From Leptofilum sp050292445 (GTDB taxonomy: Bacteria; Chloroflexota; Anaerolineae; Promineifilales; Promineifilaceae): 15,841 nucleotides of DNA. A program made the translations under genes and the position numbers. Positions within the stretch are counted from its first letter, which is position 1; each line of letters starts with the position of its first letter. This document shows, piece by piece, positions 14,338-15,841 of the stretch. The stretch covers positions 1 to 15,841 of the forward strand of contig JBNKLQ010000137.1 of assembly GCA_050292445.1 (NCBI GenBank), given 5' to 3'. The notes beneath the pieces were generated by a model, which saw nothing but the letters and a program-made list of their open reading frames with translations, was not told where the DNA came from and searched no databases.

Positions 14338-14402
14338 AGAAGAAGGAGGAGGAAAAAGATTGTTGTTAGCTTGTTTATTAGAGGCGGCGTAGCGGCCGTT
14401 TC

Positions 14403-15841
14403 TTACGTCCCAATTTTTCCAGCCAGCAAAGCGGTAATCACCTCCCCCAAACTTGCCACACCTCGCTCAATTTCTATCTCGCTAAGGCCGCTAAAGCCCA
14501 GCAAAATGGCCGGTGGCGAGGATGACGTCATGAAGTATGGTGCGGCTGGATAAACACCCACCCCGGCTTCGGCCGCAGCCTGTACCACGGCCGTTTCTTG
14601 CAAACGTGTTGGCAAATAAAGCATCACATGCAGTCCGGCCGGTTCATCAGCGTAGCGCACCAGGTCGGGTAGATGGGTTTGCAGCGCTGCCACCAATGTT
14701 TGCCGCCGCTCGCCGTATGCCTCACGTAAATGGCGCAAATGGCGCTCAAAATGACCCTCCACCATAAAGTCGGCCACGGCCGCCTGGGTGAGCGTGGGCG
14801 CACCCCGGTCAATCAACCGCTTGGCTTGGACAAACGGCCGTACCAACTCCTGTGGCAGCACCACGTAAGAGAGGCGCAGCGCCGGGAACAACACTTTGGA
14901 AAATGTGCCCAGGTAAATGACCCGATCATCCACCGCTAACCCTTGCAGCGCGGCCAGCGGACGGCCATCGTAGCGCAGTTCACCATCGTAATCATCCTCA
15001 ATGATAAGCGCATCATGCTGCCTGGCCCATTGCAGCAAAGCCAGGCGGCGCGCCAGCGGCAGCGTACCGCCTTGGGGAAATTGGTTCGATGGGGTAACAA
15101 AGATCATTTTAGCCTGACTGCGCTCAGGAATTTTTTCGACCACAAAGCCGGAATCATCAACGGGAACGGCCGTTACCCTGGCTCCATGTATTTGAAACAG
15201 GCGAAAAGCAGCAGCATATCCCGGCGTTTCCACCAACACCTCATCCCCTGGTTCCAGCAGCAGACGGGCCAAAATATCCAGCGCTTGCTGCGCCCCGTTG
15301 ACAATCACCACCTGCTCCGGCTGGCAGGTGACCCCGCGCCAGCGCGTGAGGTAATCGGCCAGAGCCTCGCGCAGTGGAAAGAAGCCCGCCACTGAACCAT
15401 ACCGGGAAAGCATGGCGTCATCGGTGCTCAGGTAGCGAGCCAACAGCTTGCGCCAGATGTCGTAGGGAAAAATGTGGGGGAAAGAGCGGCCAAAACCAAA
15501 ATCAATCTCGGGGCGGGGCTGCTTGTTGCCAGGGGTAACGGCCGTTTGCAACATCCGCTGCCCCCACGCTGAAAAATTTGGCTGAAACGGCCGTGTATCC
15601 GCCTCGCTTACCATTCCCGACGACAAATAAGGGGCAATAAATGTTCCAGCCCCACGACGACGCAGGACAAACCCTTCTGACGCCAGTTGATTATAGGCTT
15701 CGGACACAGTAATGCGCGCCACCCCTAGCTCGATCGCCAACTCACGACCAGGCGGCAGGCGCTGGGACGCAAATTCGCCATGCAAAATGGCCTCGCGTAG
15801 CTGATGATACAATTGCAGGTATAATGGTGTCTGGCTTTGTT
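14403..15841 (-). CDS. MocR-type GntR regulator / aminotransferase fusion (N-terminus outside window)
   Basis: The visible 478 residues lack only the extreme N-terminus, because the frame continues to the right edge reading QSQTPLYLQLYHQLREAI, the standard GntR start. The winged helix-turn-helix includes GVARITVSEAYNQLASEGFV and RRRGAGTFIA. A fold-type I PLP aminotransferase-like domain follows: NGAQQALDI, VETPGYAAAF, TPSNQFPQGGT, EDDYDGELRYDGRPL, and GTFSKVLFPALR with the PLP-binding Lys. MocR regulators use PLP as effector, often controlling vitamin B6, GABA or amino-acid metabolism; PdxR is one example. The actual target is not visible. Any upstream divergent target gene would lie beyond the window. 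Five exact ACGGCCGT sites lie in the gene, plus one ACGGCCGC variant. Confidence 0.93.
   Translation of the reverse strand, partial: QSQTPLYLQLYHQLREAILHGEFASQRLPPGRELAIELGVARITVSEAYNQLASEGFVLRRRGAGTFIAPYLSSGMVSEADTRPFQPNFSAWGQRMLQTAVTPGNKQPRPEIDFGFGRSFPHIFPYDIWRKLLARYLSTDDAMLSRYGSVAGFFPLREALADYLTRWRGVTCQPEQVVIVNGAQQALDILARLLLEPGDEVLVETPGYAAAFRLFQIHGARVTAVPVDDSGFVVEKIPERSQAKMIFVTPSNQFPQGGTLPLARRLALLQWARQHDALIIEDDYDGELRYDGRPLAALQGLAVDDRVIYLGTFSKVLFPALRLSYVVLPQELVRPFVQAKRLIDRGAPTLTQAAVADFMVEGHFERHLRHLREAYGERRQTLVAALQTHLPDLVRYADEPAGLHVMLYLPTRLQETAVVQAAAEAGVGVYPAAPYFMTSSSPPAILLGFSGLSEIEIERGVASLGEVITALLAGKIGT

Larger units (their letters stand above)
870..15594. repeat. Highly iterated palindrome ACGGCCGT, 27 dispersed copies
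   Basis: Exact copies start at 870, 1339, 1543, 3963, 4019, 4501, 4561, 5833, 5926, 6569, 6797, 7544, 7792, 8006, 8258, 8594, 8814, 10376, 10397, 10448, 13612, 14113, 14587, 14834, 15166, 15538 and 15587. Many extend to AACGGCCGTT. Near copies (GCGGCCGT, TCGGCCGT or ACGGCCGC) start at 4390, 4944, 8981, 12949, 13663, 14392 and 14776. A random 8-mer is expected about 0.24 times in this length. All but the 1543 copy lie in genes, mostly read as Thr-Ala-Val but also as Asn-Gly-Arg and Arg-Pro. The family behaves like the cyanobacterial HIP1 octamer, though its function is unknown. Confidence 0.9.

Overview
The window reads as a piece of chromosome from an uncultured-type Chloroflexota bacterium, probably in the Anaerolineae/Promineifilales/Ardenticatenia area. 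This placement is an inference. It rests on three things: long Thr/Ala/Pro-rich linkers behind lipobox cysteines in three lipoproteins, a large MalT-like (LAL) LuxR regulator, and a strikingly over-represented palindrome, ACGGCCGT (27 exact copies). No rRNA, tRNA, CRISPR array, transposase or phage gene was seen.

Left end (1-1600). The first codons of a GH13 alpha-glucosidase run off the left edge on the minus strand. A strong terminator hairpin separates it from a complete acetyl-CoA C-acetyltransferase (thiolase), also on the minus strand.

1600-3100. A lone plus-strand gene encodes a 411-residue protein resembling the DUF6976/FIST-like group. It has no copy of the palindrome and looks lower in G+C than the thiolase. 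A stem-loop lies between it and the convergent gene that follows.

3100-10650. Five genes all run on the minus strand. In transcription order they are: a 564-residue lipoprotein (PPC-like domain, DxTGDG repeats, TPR-like tail); an 894-residue LAL transcriptional activator; two tandemly duplicated lipoproteins with a GH43-like beta-propeller; and a small three-helix membrane protein. The last three form a tight operon with gaps of 57 and 28 nt. In front of it are a repeated ATGGGGACAAT element and a hairpin that would hide the Shine-Dalgarno sequence. The simplest reading is a surface carbohydrate-binding or carbohydrate-processing module controlled by the LAL protein.

10650-14400. A divergent intergenic region leads into a hybrid histidine kinase (six membrane segments, GAF-like, PAS, HisKA, HATPase, receiver) on the plus strand. 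It is followed 3 nt later by a SpoU-family RNA methyltransferase. The kinase has no exact palindrome while the methyltransferase has two, so the two may have different histories. A bidirectional terminator closes this unit.

Right end. A MocR-type (GntR-aminotransferase fusion) regulator on the minus strand has its extreme N-terminus outside the window. The window has no gene-free stretch over 300 bases; the longest are 1467-1705 and 10654-10863, and both appear to hold divergent promoters.
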